From positions 992,001-1,056,000 of the forward strand of contig NZ_JAFGYF010000001.1 in assembly GCF_016921195.1 (NCBI RefSeq): a stretch of DNA of 64,000 bases, given 5' to 3'. How positions within the stretch are numbered: the first letter of the stretch is position 1; each line of letters begins with the position of its first letter. Origin of the DNA: Cellulosimicrobium cellulans. Its GTDB lineage: Bacteria > Actinomycetota > Actinomycetes > Actinomycetales > Cellulomonadaceae. Positions 34,731 through 43,400 of this stretch are shown here, in pieces. The position numbers and the translations under genes are program-made. The notes under the pieces were generated by a model that was given only the letters and a program-made list of their open reading frames with translations, searched no databases and was not told where the DNA came from.

Positions 34731-34783
34731 GCGCGTCCGGGGCCGGACCGGCCGGGCCGTCGGCGATCCGCCAGGATGGACCC

Positions 34784-36445
34784 ATGTCTCCCGCCGTCCC
34801 CGCCCCAGCCTCCACACCCGGCCCGCCGCGCGCCGTCGCGGGCCCGCCCCCGCCCGGCTCAGGTCTCGCCCCCGACGACCTCGCGGCGGCCACGGCCACG
34901 CTGCGCGCGGACCTCGCGGCGGTGGACTTCACGGTCGACGGCGTCGAGCGCGTGCTCGGCCCCGTCGCGTCCGCCGCGCTGCACCGCGAGCAGTCCGTCC
35001 CGGCGCTCCGAGCGCTGCGCCGCCGCGAGGACGACCCCACGGCCGCGCTCGCCGCGCTGTTCCTCCTGGGCGACGACGTCCCGCGCACCGCGCTCGACGC
35101 CGCCCTCGGACGCACGGGCGTCGACGGCGCCCGGCGCCTCGGTCTGGTCGAGGTCGCGGGCGCGGCCGACGACGACGCCGTCCGCGCCGTCGTGGACCTG
35201 CGGCCGTACGCGGCGTCGGACGCGGCGGGCCCGGTGACGTGGTGGCTCTCGTCGGACCTGGGTGAGCTCGCGACGGGTCGCCGTCTCGCCCCGGACCACG
35301 TGCTGGGCGCGGGCGGGGCGTCCGTGACGCTCGCGCAGGTCACGGTCCGCAGCCCGGTCGGGCGAGTGCTCGACCTCGGGACGGGCTGCGGGATCCAGGC
35401 GCTGCACGCCGCGCGGCACGCGCGGTCGGTGGTCGGCACCGACATCTCGCGTCGCGCGCTGGGCTTCGCGGCGTTCAACGCGGCGATCAGCACGGTGCCC
35501 GCCGCGGGGACGGCGGGGTCCGGCGCGTCGATCGAGCTCCGCGCCGGGTCGATGCTCGAGCCCGTGGCGGGTGACCGGTTCGACCTCGTCGTGTCGAACC
35601 CGCCGTTCGTCATCACCCCGCGGGGCCTCGGCGACGGGGCGGACGCGCTGCCCGAGTACGAGTACCGCGACGGCGGGCGGGCGGGCGACGACGTCGTGCG
35701 CGACCTCGTGACAGGAGTCGGCGCCGTGCTCGCCCCGGGCGGCGTGGCCCAGCTCCTCGGCAACTGGGAGCACCGCCGCGGCGTCCCGTGGGACGAGCGC
35801 GTCGGCACCTGGCTCGACGAGGCGGGGCTGGACGGCTGGGTGGTCCAGCGCGAGGTGCAGGACCCCGCCGAGTACGCCGAGACGTGGATCCGCGACGGCG
35901 GGACCACCCCGGAGCGCGAGCCCGCGGCGTGGGCGGCGGCCTACGGCGCGTGGCTCGACGACTTCGCGGCGCGCGACGTGGAGGCCGTCGGCTTCGGGAT
36001 CGTCACCCTGCGGCGTCCTGTCGACGGCGCGCGCCCGACGCTGCGCCGGCTCGAGGAGCACACGGGCCCCGTTCGTCAGCCGCTCGGTGGGCACCTCGCG
36101 GCGGCGCTCGCGGCGCACGACTGGCTCACGGCCCGCGACGACGCCGCCCTCGCGGGCGCGCGTCTCGCCGTCGCGCCCGACGTGACCGAGGAACGGTTCC
36201 ACACGCCGGGCGCTCCCGACCCCACGGTCGTCCTCCTGCGTCAGGGCGACGGGTTCGGGCGGGCCGTCCAGGCGTCGACGGGGCTCGCCGCGCTCGTCGG
36301 GGCGAGCGACGGCGAGCTCACGGTCGGGCAGCTCGTCGGAGCGATCGCCGCGCTCTTCGAGGTGTCGGCCGACGACCTGGCGGGCGAGCTGCTGCCGACC
36401 GTGCGGGGACTCGTGCGCGACGGCTTCCTGGTACCGGCCGGCTGA
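34784..36445 (+). CDS. class I SAM-dependent methyltransferase (RsmC/HemK-like)
   Basis: The 553-residue protein has a Rossmann methyltransferase core with motif I VLDLGTGCGIQALHAA and motif IV DLVVSNPPFVITP; the NPPF tetrapeptide marks N-methyltransferases acting on bases or glutamine. An N-terminal domain of about 170 residues and a C-terminal winged-helix-like part (LTVGQLVGAIAALFEVSADDL) flank it. Proteins of this layout are common in actinobacteria and annotated only as methyltransferases. The target is unknown. It stands alone between a terminator and the decayed LysR gene. Confidence 0.8.
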   Translation: MSPAVPAPASTPGPPRAVAGPPPPGSGLAPDDLAAATATLRADLAAVDFTVDGVERVLGPVASAALHREQSVPALRALRRREDDPTAALAALFLLGDDVPRTALDAALGRTGVDGARRLGLVEVAGAADDDAVRAVVDLRPYAASDAAGPVTWWLSSDLGELATGRRLAPDHVLGAGGASVTLAQVTVRSPVGRVLDLGTGCGIQALHAARHARSVVGTDISRRALGFAAFNAAISTVPAAGTAGSGASIELRAGSMLEPVAGDRFDLVVSNPPFVITPRGLGDGADALPEYEYRDGGRAGDDVVRDLVTGVGAVLAPGGVAQLLGNWEHRRGVPWDERVGTWLDEAGLDGWVVQREVQDPAEYAETWIRDGGTTPEREPAAWAAAYGAWLDDFAARDVEAVGFGIVTLRRPVDGARPTLRRLEEHTGPVRQPLGGHLAAALAAHDWLTARDDAALAGARLAVAPDVTEERFHTPGAPDPTVVLLRQGDGFGRAVQASTGLAALVGASDGELTVGQLVGAIAALFEVSADDLAGELLPTVRGLVRDGFLVPAG

Positions 36446-36509
36446 GCGCCGTGGCCTCGGCGCGACCGCCGCGAGAGAGGGCAGGGTCGCAGCGATACGT
36501 TCAGGTCGC

Positions 36510-36954
36510 ATGGACCTCGAGGTGCGTCACCTGCGCCTGATCGTCGTGGTGGCCGAGTCCGGCAGCGTGACCAAGGCGGCCGCGTCGCTCGGGCTCGCGC
36601 AGCTGCCCTCACCGCCCAGCTCGACCGCATCGACCGCGCGCTGGGCGGGTGCGTGCTCACGCGCGACCGTCAGGGGGCGCGCCCGACCGAGCTCGGCGAG
36701 CTGGTGCTGCGTCACGCGCGCGTCGCTGCCCGCGATGGCGGCGCTCGTCGACGACGCGCGGCGGCACGTGAGCGACCGGGCGACGGCGGGGTCCGTCCGC
36801 GTGGGGACGGTGAGCTCCGCGATCGGCGGGCTGTTCCCGAGCCGCCTGCACGCGGCGCTGCCCGCGGCCCTCCCGTCCACTTTCCGGGAGCAACCCCGTG
36901 CTCGGCGGCGTGCAGGGGGAGTGCTCGGCGCGGCTCGACGGCGCGCGGGTCCCG
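36510..36954 (+). pseudogene. decayed LysR-family regulator gene
   Basis: ATG at 36510 opens a normal LysR helix-turn-helix (HLRLIVVVAESGSVTKAAAS, then LGLAQ). One base is missing near 36603, so the expected PALTAQLDRIDRALGG follows in the next frame, with VLTRDRQGARPTELGELVL. Near 36722 the frame returns to the original (LPAMAALVDDARRHVSDRA ... GGLFPSRLHAALPA). After about 36880 it shifts again, where GSNPVLGGVQGE resembles the start of the ligand domain. Nothing of the remaining ligand domain is found before the VKOR stop. The gene is inactivated and truncated. Confidence 0.8.
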
Positions 36955-37659
36955 TCAGGCGAGCAGCGCCGGGCCGTACTTGAGCACCACGAGGATCGCG
37001 AGCCCGACGAGCCACGCCGCGACCAGGTACCCGTACGAACCCGAGCGGACGAACCCGAGCAGCCGCGCCTGGGCGCCGCGCGGCAGGTACAGGTTGTCCT
37101 CCAGCACGTTCCAGTGCAGGAGCGACGCGAAGACCAGCGTCGTCGAGACCGTGATGAGCAGGCACCACGGGCACAGCGCGCCGATGACGAACATCGACTG
37201 GTAGAAGAGCCAGTACGCGAACACGACGCCGAGGAAGTACACGCACTGCGCCGCGAAGAGGAACCACCGCGGGAAGCGGGTTCCGCCGAGCGCGGCGACC
37301 GCCGTCGTGATGACGATCGGTTCCGCGATCAGGCCGAGGAACGCGTTGGGGAACCCGAAGACGTGCGCCTGCCACGACTGCGCGACCGTCCCGCACGACA
37401 GCACGGTGTTGACGTCGCACGCGAGCGTCGCGGTGGGGTTCGCGGCCAGGAGCACCGCGTCGTACGACAGCACGAACGCCGCGGTGAGGCTGAGCAGGCC
37501 GAACAGCAGCATCTCGCCGAACAGCGCCCCGCGGGAGTGCGCCCAGCCGGTCGGGCGGGCGAACGGGTCGTACGCCGCGTCCTCGGGGCGCTCCGGGCCC
37601 GACGGCGTCCGGCCGCCCGGCCGCGCGTCGTCCGCGAGCGCGGTGGTGGTTCCGGTCAC
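36955..37659 (-). CDS. vitamin K epoxide reductase (VKOR) family protein
   Basis: The 234-residue membrane protein has about five helices, the active-site CPWC at 163-166 and the loop cysteines 81 and 89 (CDVNTVLSCG). Bacterial VKOR reoxidises DsbA-like proteins and passes electrons to quinone, thus driving disulfide formation outside the cell. No thioredoxin-like domain is fused and no DsbA gene lies beside it. GTG at 37659 is chosen for GAGGA seven nt upstream. It is divergent from jetA across 367 bp with several palindromes. Confidence 0.92.
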   Translation of the reverse strand: MTGTTTALADDARPGGRTPSGPERPEDAAYDPFARPTGWAHSRGALFGEMLLFGLLSLTAAFVLSYDAVLLAANPTATLACDVNTVLSCGTVAQSWQAHVFGFPNAFLGLIAEPIVITTAVAALGGTRFPRWFLFAAQCVYFLGVVFAYWLFYQSMFVIGALCPWCLLITVSTTLVFASLLHWNVLEDNLYLPRGAQARLLGFVRSGSYGYLVAAWLVGLAILVVLKYGPALLA

Positions 37660-37717
37660 GGGCGGTCCTCGGGTCCGCGGGGCCCCGCCGGGTCGATCCG
37701 GCGGGCGGGCAGAAGGT

Positions 37718-37757
37718 GGCGCCGGCCGGCAGGGTGGGCGCGCTGCCGGCCGGCGCC
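37718..37757. repeat. 15 bp inverted repeat
   Basis: GGCGCCGGCCGGCAG (37718-37732) and CTGCCGGCCGGCGCC (37743-37757) are exact reverse complements with a 10 nt loop. It lies between divergent genes, so it is unlikely to be a normal terminator. Confidence 0.8.
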
Positions 37758-37793
37758 GCACCCAGGGTACGAAGCGCGCAGCCGGCGCCGACA

Positions 37794-37807
37794 GGGACCA
37801 TGGTCCC
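37794..37807. promoter_or_regulatory. 14 bp perfect palindrome GGGACCATGGTCCC
   Basis: It is a fully symmetric site with no spacer in the VKOR-jetA divergent region, of the size bound by dimeric regulators. No matching copy was noticed elsewhere in the window. Confidence 0.5.
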
Positions 37808-37855
37808 GGATGCGGGGCCGTGCCCGGCCGCCGAGCGACGCGTCCCCGCCCGGGC

Positions 37856-37875
37856 GCTGCGTCCGCGGACGCAGC
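37856..37875. promoter_or_regulatory. 20 bp perfect palindrome upstream of jetA
   Basis: GCTGCGTCCGCGGACGCAGC is symmetric over 20 bp, centred 83 bp before the TAAGAT -10. The right half (CGCGGACGCAGC) is repeated directly at 37883-37894, so there may be one and a half operator sites. Confidence 0.55.
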
Positions 37876-38026
37876 CGTCGCTCGCGGACGCAGCGCTCGC
37901 GGTCGGGTCGGGTCCGTCCGCCCGGTGGGTCGTCCAGGTGGTGGGGGCGCCGCGACCTAAGATCTGGGGGCGCCCGCGCTTCCCGCGGTGCCGCCCGACC
38001 GGAACCCGCTCGTCGAGAGGACCTGC

Positions 38027-39727
38027 GTGCAGCACGACGACGTCGACTCCCTGCGACGGTCGAGCGCGGCGTGGCGGCTCCTGCGCGCGGACACGGCGCC
38101 GCTCGTGCTGTCGTTCCTCGGCACGCTGTTCGTCGAGGACAACGTGCGCGCGATCCCCGAGAGCGAGCTCGTCGCGCGGCTCGACGACCACCTCTGGGCG
38201 ATCGACGGCCGGTCCGCGCGGGCCTCCGGCGCGGAGCCGCGGTACCCGCGCGCCCCGCAGGCGTACGTCGACCACTGGGCGCACCCGGACCAGGGCTGGC
38301 TGCGCGCCTGGTACCCGCCGGGCTCCGGCGAGCCGCACTACGACGCGACCCCCGCCGTCGAGCAGGCCGTGCGCTGGGTCACGTCGCTCCGGGGCCGCGG
38401 GTTCGTGGGCACGGAGTCGCGGCTCAACACGGTCTTCGAGCTCCTGCGCCAGCTCGCCGTCGGGACGCAGACCGACCCGGCCGAGCGACTGCGCGAGCTC
38501 GAGGAGCGGCGCGCCGCCATCGACGAGGAGATCGCGCAGGTGCGTGCCGGGCGCGTCGCCGTCCTCGATGCCGCCGCGCAGCGCGACCGCTACCAGCAGC
38601 TCACCCAGACCGCCGCCGACCTCCTCTCGGACTTCCGCGAGGTCGAGGCGAACTTCCGCTCCCTCGACCGCGAGCTGCGCGAGCGGATCACCGGCTGGGA
38701 CGGCGCGAAGGGCGAGCTGCTCGAGGAGGTCGTGCGGTCGCGCACCGCCATCGCGGAGTCGGACCAGGGCCGGTCGTTCCACGCGTTCTACGACTTCCTG
38801 CTCGACCGCCGACGCCAGGAGGAGTTCGCCGCGCTCGTCGAACGCGTGCAGTCCCTCGACGCGATCTCGCCGGACGTCGTCCGGTCGGCCCCGGAGGGAC
38901 CGGGGGCCGTCGTGGACGCCGCCGCGGCGCAGGCCGTGGCCCGCGAGCAGGAGCACCGCCGGCTGCGGCGCGTCCACTACGACTGGCTCGACGCCGGCGA
39001 GCGCACCCAGGCGACCGTGCGGACGCTCTCGGAGCAGCTCCGCCGCTTCCTCGACGACCAGGTGTGGCTGGAGAACCGGCGGGTCATGGACATCCTGCGC
39101 GGCGTCGAGGCCAAGGCGCTCGCCGCGCGCGACGTCCGCAGGGGGCCCGGCGGGCCGCCGGGCATGGCGATCGACGCCGTCGCCCCGGACGTCGTGCTCC
39201 CGACGGAGCGGCCGCTCTTCACGCCGCGGCCCACGGCCCGGCTCGACTCCGACCACGTCGAGGTCGGCGACGACGACTTCGAGGTCGACGCGCTCTACGA
39301 CCAGGTGCACGTGGACCCCGAGCGGCTCGCGCGCGCGGTCCGGGCGACGCTCACGGCCCCCGGCGGACCAGGGGAGGTCGCGCTCGCGGACCTGCTCGAG
39401 GCCGCGCCGCTCGAGCACGGCCTGGCCGAGCTCGTGACGTACCTGTCGCTGGAGGACCCGCGGTTCGTCGTCGTGCACGACGAGGAGCGGACGGACGAGG
39501 TGCGCTGGGAGGGCGAGGCCCCGGCGGGGCCGGTCGTCGAGGACGGCACGCCGGACCCCGTGGTGCGCGTCGCACGCCTGCCGCGCGTCACCTACGCGCG
39601 GCGCACGGGGGCGGGCGGCGGGGCCTCGCCGACGCCGCGCGGCCCCGCCCCGGACGGCCCGTCCGCGACCCGACCCGACGACGACCCCCGCGACACCGCC
39701 GACCCCGCCCCGGAGGAGACCCCGTGA
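38027..39727 (+). CDS. jetA: JetA (DUF3375), kleisin-like subunit of a Wadjet-type complex
   Basis: The 566-residue protein matches DUF3375/JetA, the MukF-like kleisin of Wadjet. An N-terminal winged-helix region (SSAAWRLLRADTAPLVLSFL) and the segment FVGTESRLNTVFELLRQL precede a long coiled coil at about residues 140-235 (RLRELEERRAAIDEEIAQV). A middle part with GRSFHAFYDFLLDRRRQEEF follows, and the last 50 residues are a Pro/Asp/Gly-rich tail. The GTG at 38027 has GAGAGG upstream. The stop overlaps jetB by 4 bp. Wadjet complexes recognise and restrict plasmids by loop extrusion; here jetD is absent. Confidence 0.92.
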   Translation: MQHDDVDSLRRSSAAWRLLRADTAPLVLSFLGTLFVEDNVRAIPESELVARLDDHLWAIDGRSARASGAEPRYPRAPQAYVDHWAHPDQGWLRAWYPPGSGEPHYDATPAVEQAVRWVTSLRGRGFVGTESRLNTVFELLRQLAVGTQTDPAERLRELEERRAAIDEEIAQVRAGRVAVLDAAAQRDRYQQLTQTAADLLSDFREVEANFRSLDRELRERITGWDGAKGELLEEVVRSRTAIAESDQGRSFHAFYDFLLDRRRQEEFAALVERVQSLDAISPDVVRSAPEGPGAVVDAAAAQAVAREQEHRRLRRVHYDWLDAGERTQATVRTLSEQLRRFLDDQVWLENRRVMDILRGVEAKALAARDVRRGPGGPPGMAIDAVAPDVVLPTERPLFTPRPTARLDSDHVEVGDDDFEVDALYDQVHVDPERLARAVRATLTAPGGPGEVALADLLEAAPLEHGLAELVTYLSLEDPRFVVVHDEERTDEVRWEGEAPAGPVVEDGTPDPVVRVARLPRVTYARRTGAGGGASPTPRGPAPDGPSATRPDDDPRDTADPAPEETP

Positions 39728-40464
39728 GCACGACCCGCACCGCACGCGACCCGGAGCTGTCCGTCGTCGTGACGTCGCTGCTCAAGGGCGTCGTCTACCG
39801 CGAGTCCGGCGAGGCGCTGTGGCGCGACCTGCTCGCGCGAGAGGCGCAGGTGCGCGACGCCGTGGCGATGCTCGGGCTGCAGGTCGTCGTCGACGAGGGC
39901 GACGGCTACGCCTACCTGCGCTCGCAACCCGAGCACGAGCGCGACGAGCGCGTGCCGCGCCTCATCCCCCGGCGAGAGCTGCCGTTCGACGTGAGCCTGC
40001 TGCTCGCGCTGCTGCGCAAGCGGCTCGCGCAGGCCGACTCCGAGGGCGGGGAGACGCGCCTCGTGCTCGCGCGCACGGAGATCGTCGACCTGCTCCGGGT
40101 GTTCCTCGCGCAGGACGCGGGGGCCGCCGCCAACGAGGCGCGGCTCGTCGATCGGGTCGACGGTCTGGTGCGGCGCGTCGTCGAGCTGGGCTTCCTGCGT
40201 CCGGCGGGTCGTCCCGACCCGGACGGCGTGCCCGACGGCGGGGCCGCCCCGGGCGAGGACGGCGACCCGGCCGCCGGCGACGCACGGCGGTACGAGGTGC
40301 GCCGCATCCTCAAGGCGTTCGTCGACGCCCAGTGGCTCGCGGACTTCGACGCGCGCCTCGCGCAGTACCTGGAGCTCGCCGCGGACGGCGGGCCCCGCGG
40401 GACGGCGTCGGGCACGGCGGGCACCGGCACGAGTGCGGGCACGACGACGAGGACGGTGGCGTGA
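39724..40464 (+). CDS. jetB: JetB (DUF4194), MukE-like subunit
   Basis: The 246-residue protein matches DUF4194/JetB. It has two winged-helix-like parts, with LSVVVTSLLKGVVYRESGEA near the start, ELPFDVSLLLALLRKRLAQ in the middle and YEVRRILKAFVDAQWLADFD near the end. It should bind JetA as MukE binds MukF. The last 30 residues are Gly/Thr/Ala low complexity. GTG at 39724 overlaps the jetA stop, and the TGA overlaps the jetC ATG by one base (TGATG), so the three are translationally coupled. Confidence 0.9.
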   Translation: MSTTRTARDPELSVVVTSLLKGVVYRESGEALWRDLLAREAQVRDAVAMLGLQVVVDEGDGYAYLRSQPEHERDERVPRLIPRRELPFDVSLLLALLRKRLAQADSEGGETRLVLARTEIVDLLRVFLAQDAGAAANEARLVDRVDGLVRRVVELGFLRPAGRPDPDGVPDGGAAPGEDGDPAAGDARRYEVRRILKAFVDAQWLADFDARLAQYLELAADGGPRGTASGTAGTGTSAGTTTRTVA

Positions 40465-43400
40465 TGGAAGGCCTGTTCAGCGCGGTCGAGCTGCACGACC
40501 CGGCCGCCGACCTCGACGCGCGGGCGGGCTTCCGCCTCGAGCGGCTCGAGGTCCTCAACTGGGGAACGTTCGACCAGCGCGTGTGGGCGTTCGACCTCGA
40601 CGGCCGCAACGCGCTCCTCACGGGCGACATCGGCTCGGGCAAGTCGACGATCGTCGACGCGGTGACGACCCTCCTCGTGCCGTCGCACCGGATCTCCTAC
40701 AACAAGGCCGCCGGGGCGGGCGCGCGCGAGCGGTCGCTGCGCTCGTACGTCGCCGGGCACTACAAGTCCGAGCGCGACGAGGCGACGGGCACGACGCGCC
40801 ACGTGGGCCTGCGCGAGCGCGGCACGTACTCGGTCGTGCTGGGGCGGTTCTCGAACCGCGGGTTCGACCAGGAGGTCACGCTCGCCCAGGTGTTCTGGCT
40901 CGCGCCGGGCCAGTCGGGACAGCCCGACCGGTTCTTCGTCACGGCCGACCGGCCGCTGACGATCACCGAGGACTTCGCGGGGTTCGGCGGCGACGTCGCC
41001 GCGCTGCGGCGACGGCTGCGCGAGTCGGGCGCCCAGGTGCGCGACCACTTCCCCGAGTACGGCCGCGACTTCCGCCGCCTGCTCGGCATCCCGTCGGAGC
41101 AGGCGATGGACCTGTTCCACCAGACCGTGTCCATGAAGTCGGTCGGCGACCTCGGCGAGTTCGTGCGCGAGCACATGCTCGAGCCGTTCGACGCCGACCG
41201 CTGGACGGACCGGCTCGTCGCGCACTTCGACGACCTCACGAGCGCGCACGACGCCGTCGTGCGGGCCACCGCGCAGATCGAGCGCCTCGCGCCGCTGCTC
41301 GCGGACTGCGACGCGCACGACGAGCTGGGAGAGCGCGCAGCGGCGCTCGTGGCCCGGCGCGACGCCTTGCGCGCGTTCACGGCGTCGCGCCGCGTGGCCG
41401 ACCTCGACGGCCTCATCGGCGCGCTCGACGAGCGAGTCGCGGACGGCGAGACCCGGCGCCAACGCGTCGCCGACGAGCTCGGGCTCCTCGCGGCCGAGCG
41501 GCAGCGGCTCGAGCTCGAGCGCGCGGGCCACGGCGGCGACCGCCTCGCCGCGATCGAGGGGGAGGTCGCGCGCCGCGAGGTCGAGCGCGCCGCGCGCGAG
41601 CGCCGCGTCGCCCAGCTCGCGGGCTACGCCGCCGCAGCCGGCCTCACGCTCGGCACCGAACCCGGGGTTGCAGCACCCCAAGGCGCCGAACCCGGCGACA
41701 TCCCCGGGTTCGGCGGTTCTGGTGACCACAACCCCGGGTTCGGCGGCGGGGCGGCGGCGGTGGCCGCCGCGCTCGTCGATCCCGACGCGTTCGCCGCGCT
41801 GCGGCGTGCGGCCGACGACGCCGCGGTGCGCGTGCGCGAGGACCTCGCCCGGGCGGAGGAGCGCGCGAGCGAGGTCGCCGCGGAGCTGCGCGCCGTCGAG
41901 CAGGAGACCGCCGACGTCAAGGCCGAGCTCGCGAGCCTCGCCGACCGCCGCTCCAACCTGCCGCGCACCCACCTGGAGGTCCGCGACCGGCTGTGCGCCG
42001 GCGTCGGGCTCTCGCCGGGCGACGTGCCGTTCGTGGGTGAGCTGCTCGCCGTCCGCCCCGAGCACGCCGAGTGGGAGGGCGCGGCCGAGCGCGTGCTGCG
42101 CGGCTTCGCGCTCTCGCTCCTCGTGCCGGCGGCGCACTACGACGCGGTGTCCGCGTGGGTCGACCGTGAACACCTCGGGCTGCGGCTCGTCTACCACCGG
42201 GTGCCCGAGCGCGTCACCGCCGCCCGCCCGGCGCCGCGCGAGGACGGCGTGCCGCTCCTCGCCGACCTGCTCGACGTGCGCCGCCTCGACGACGCGCCGT
42301 CGCTCACCGCGTGGGTCGAGGCCGAGCTCGAGCGTCGCGCCGACCACGCGTGCGCGCCCGACCTCGACGCGTTCCGCCGGCTGCCCCGGGCGATCACGCG
42401 GGCCGGCCAGGTCAAGCACTCGCCGGACCACCACGAGAAGAACGACACGCGCGCCGTCGACGACCGCCGCGGCTACGTGCTCGGGTGGTCGACACAGGCC
42501 AAGATCGACGCGCTGCTGGAGCAGGCGGCCGAGGTGACCGCGCGCCGCGACGCGCTCGTGCGGCGTCGGGACGAGGCCGCCGCCGCGCGCGCGGACCTCC
42601 AGTCGCGGTCCGCCGCGCTCGGCCGCCTCGACGTGTACCGCGACTGGGACGAGCTCGACCGCGGCGCGGAGACGGCACGGATCGCGGAGCTCGCCGAGGA
42701 GAAGCGCCGCCTCGAGCAGGCGAGCGAGGAGCTCGGCCGCCTCGCAGCCCTGCTCGACGACAACGCGCGCCGACAGGCGGAGCTCGAGGCCGAGCGCGAC
42801 CGCGTCGTCGCGACGCTCGGCGCCGACCGGCACGCGCTCGACGAGGCGAGGACGGCGCGGGAGCGGGCGCGCGCGGTGCTCGACGGCGCGCGCGAGACGC
42901 TCGACGAGGAGACGACGGCGGCGCTCACCGCGGAGTTCGAGCGCGAGCTCGCGGCGGTCGGACCCGACGGCGGGGCGGCCCCGGACGGCGGGGCAGGCGG
43001 CCCGACGCGCGCGGCCGACCTCGACGCCGTCGAGAACGCGGTGCGCTCGCGGCTCACCGCCGAGGCCGAGCAGGCGCAGCGCGAGCGCGCGGACCTCGGG
43101 ACCCGGATCGCCGGACAGATGGCGTCCTTCCGCTCGGCGTACCCGGTCGAGACGGCCGAGCTCGACGCGGACGTGCGGTCGGCCGACGGCTACCGGGAGA
43201 TCCACGACCGGCTCGTGCGCGACGACCTCCCGCGCTTCGAGGCCGACTTCAAGGCGTACCTCAACACCAACGCGATCCGCGACATCGCGGGGTTCGCGGC
43301 CGAGCTCGCCAAGCAGGCCGACGTCATCCGCGACCGGATCGACACCATCAACGACTCGCTGCGCGCGATCGACTACAACCCGGGCCGGTACATCCGGCTC

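Larger units (their letters stand above)
37660..38026. other. 367 bp divergent region rich in palindromes
   Basis: No gene is supported. From left to right it holds a 15 bp inverted repeat, a 14 bp palindrome, a 20 bp palindrome and a 12 bp direct repeat (CGCGGACGCAGC at 37864 and 37883). A possible -10, TAAGAT (37958-37963), lies about 64 nt before the jetA GTG. It separates VKOR from the jetABC operon. Confidence 0.65.

Noticed and set aside
41656-41743. Frameshift or pseudogene in jetC
   Set aside because: The frame stays open through the palindromic element and all C-terminal ATPase motifs follow in the same frame.
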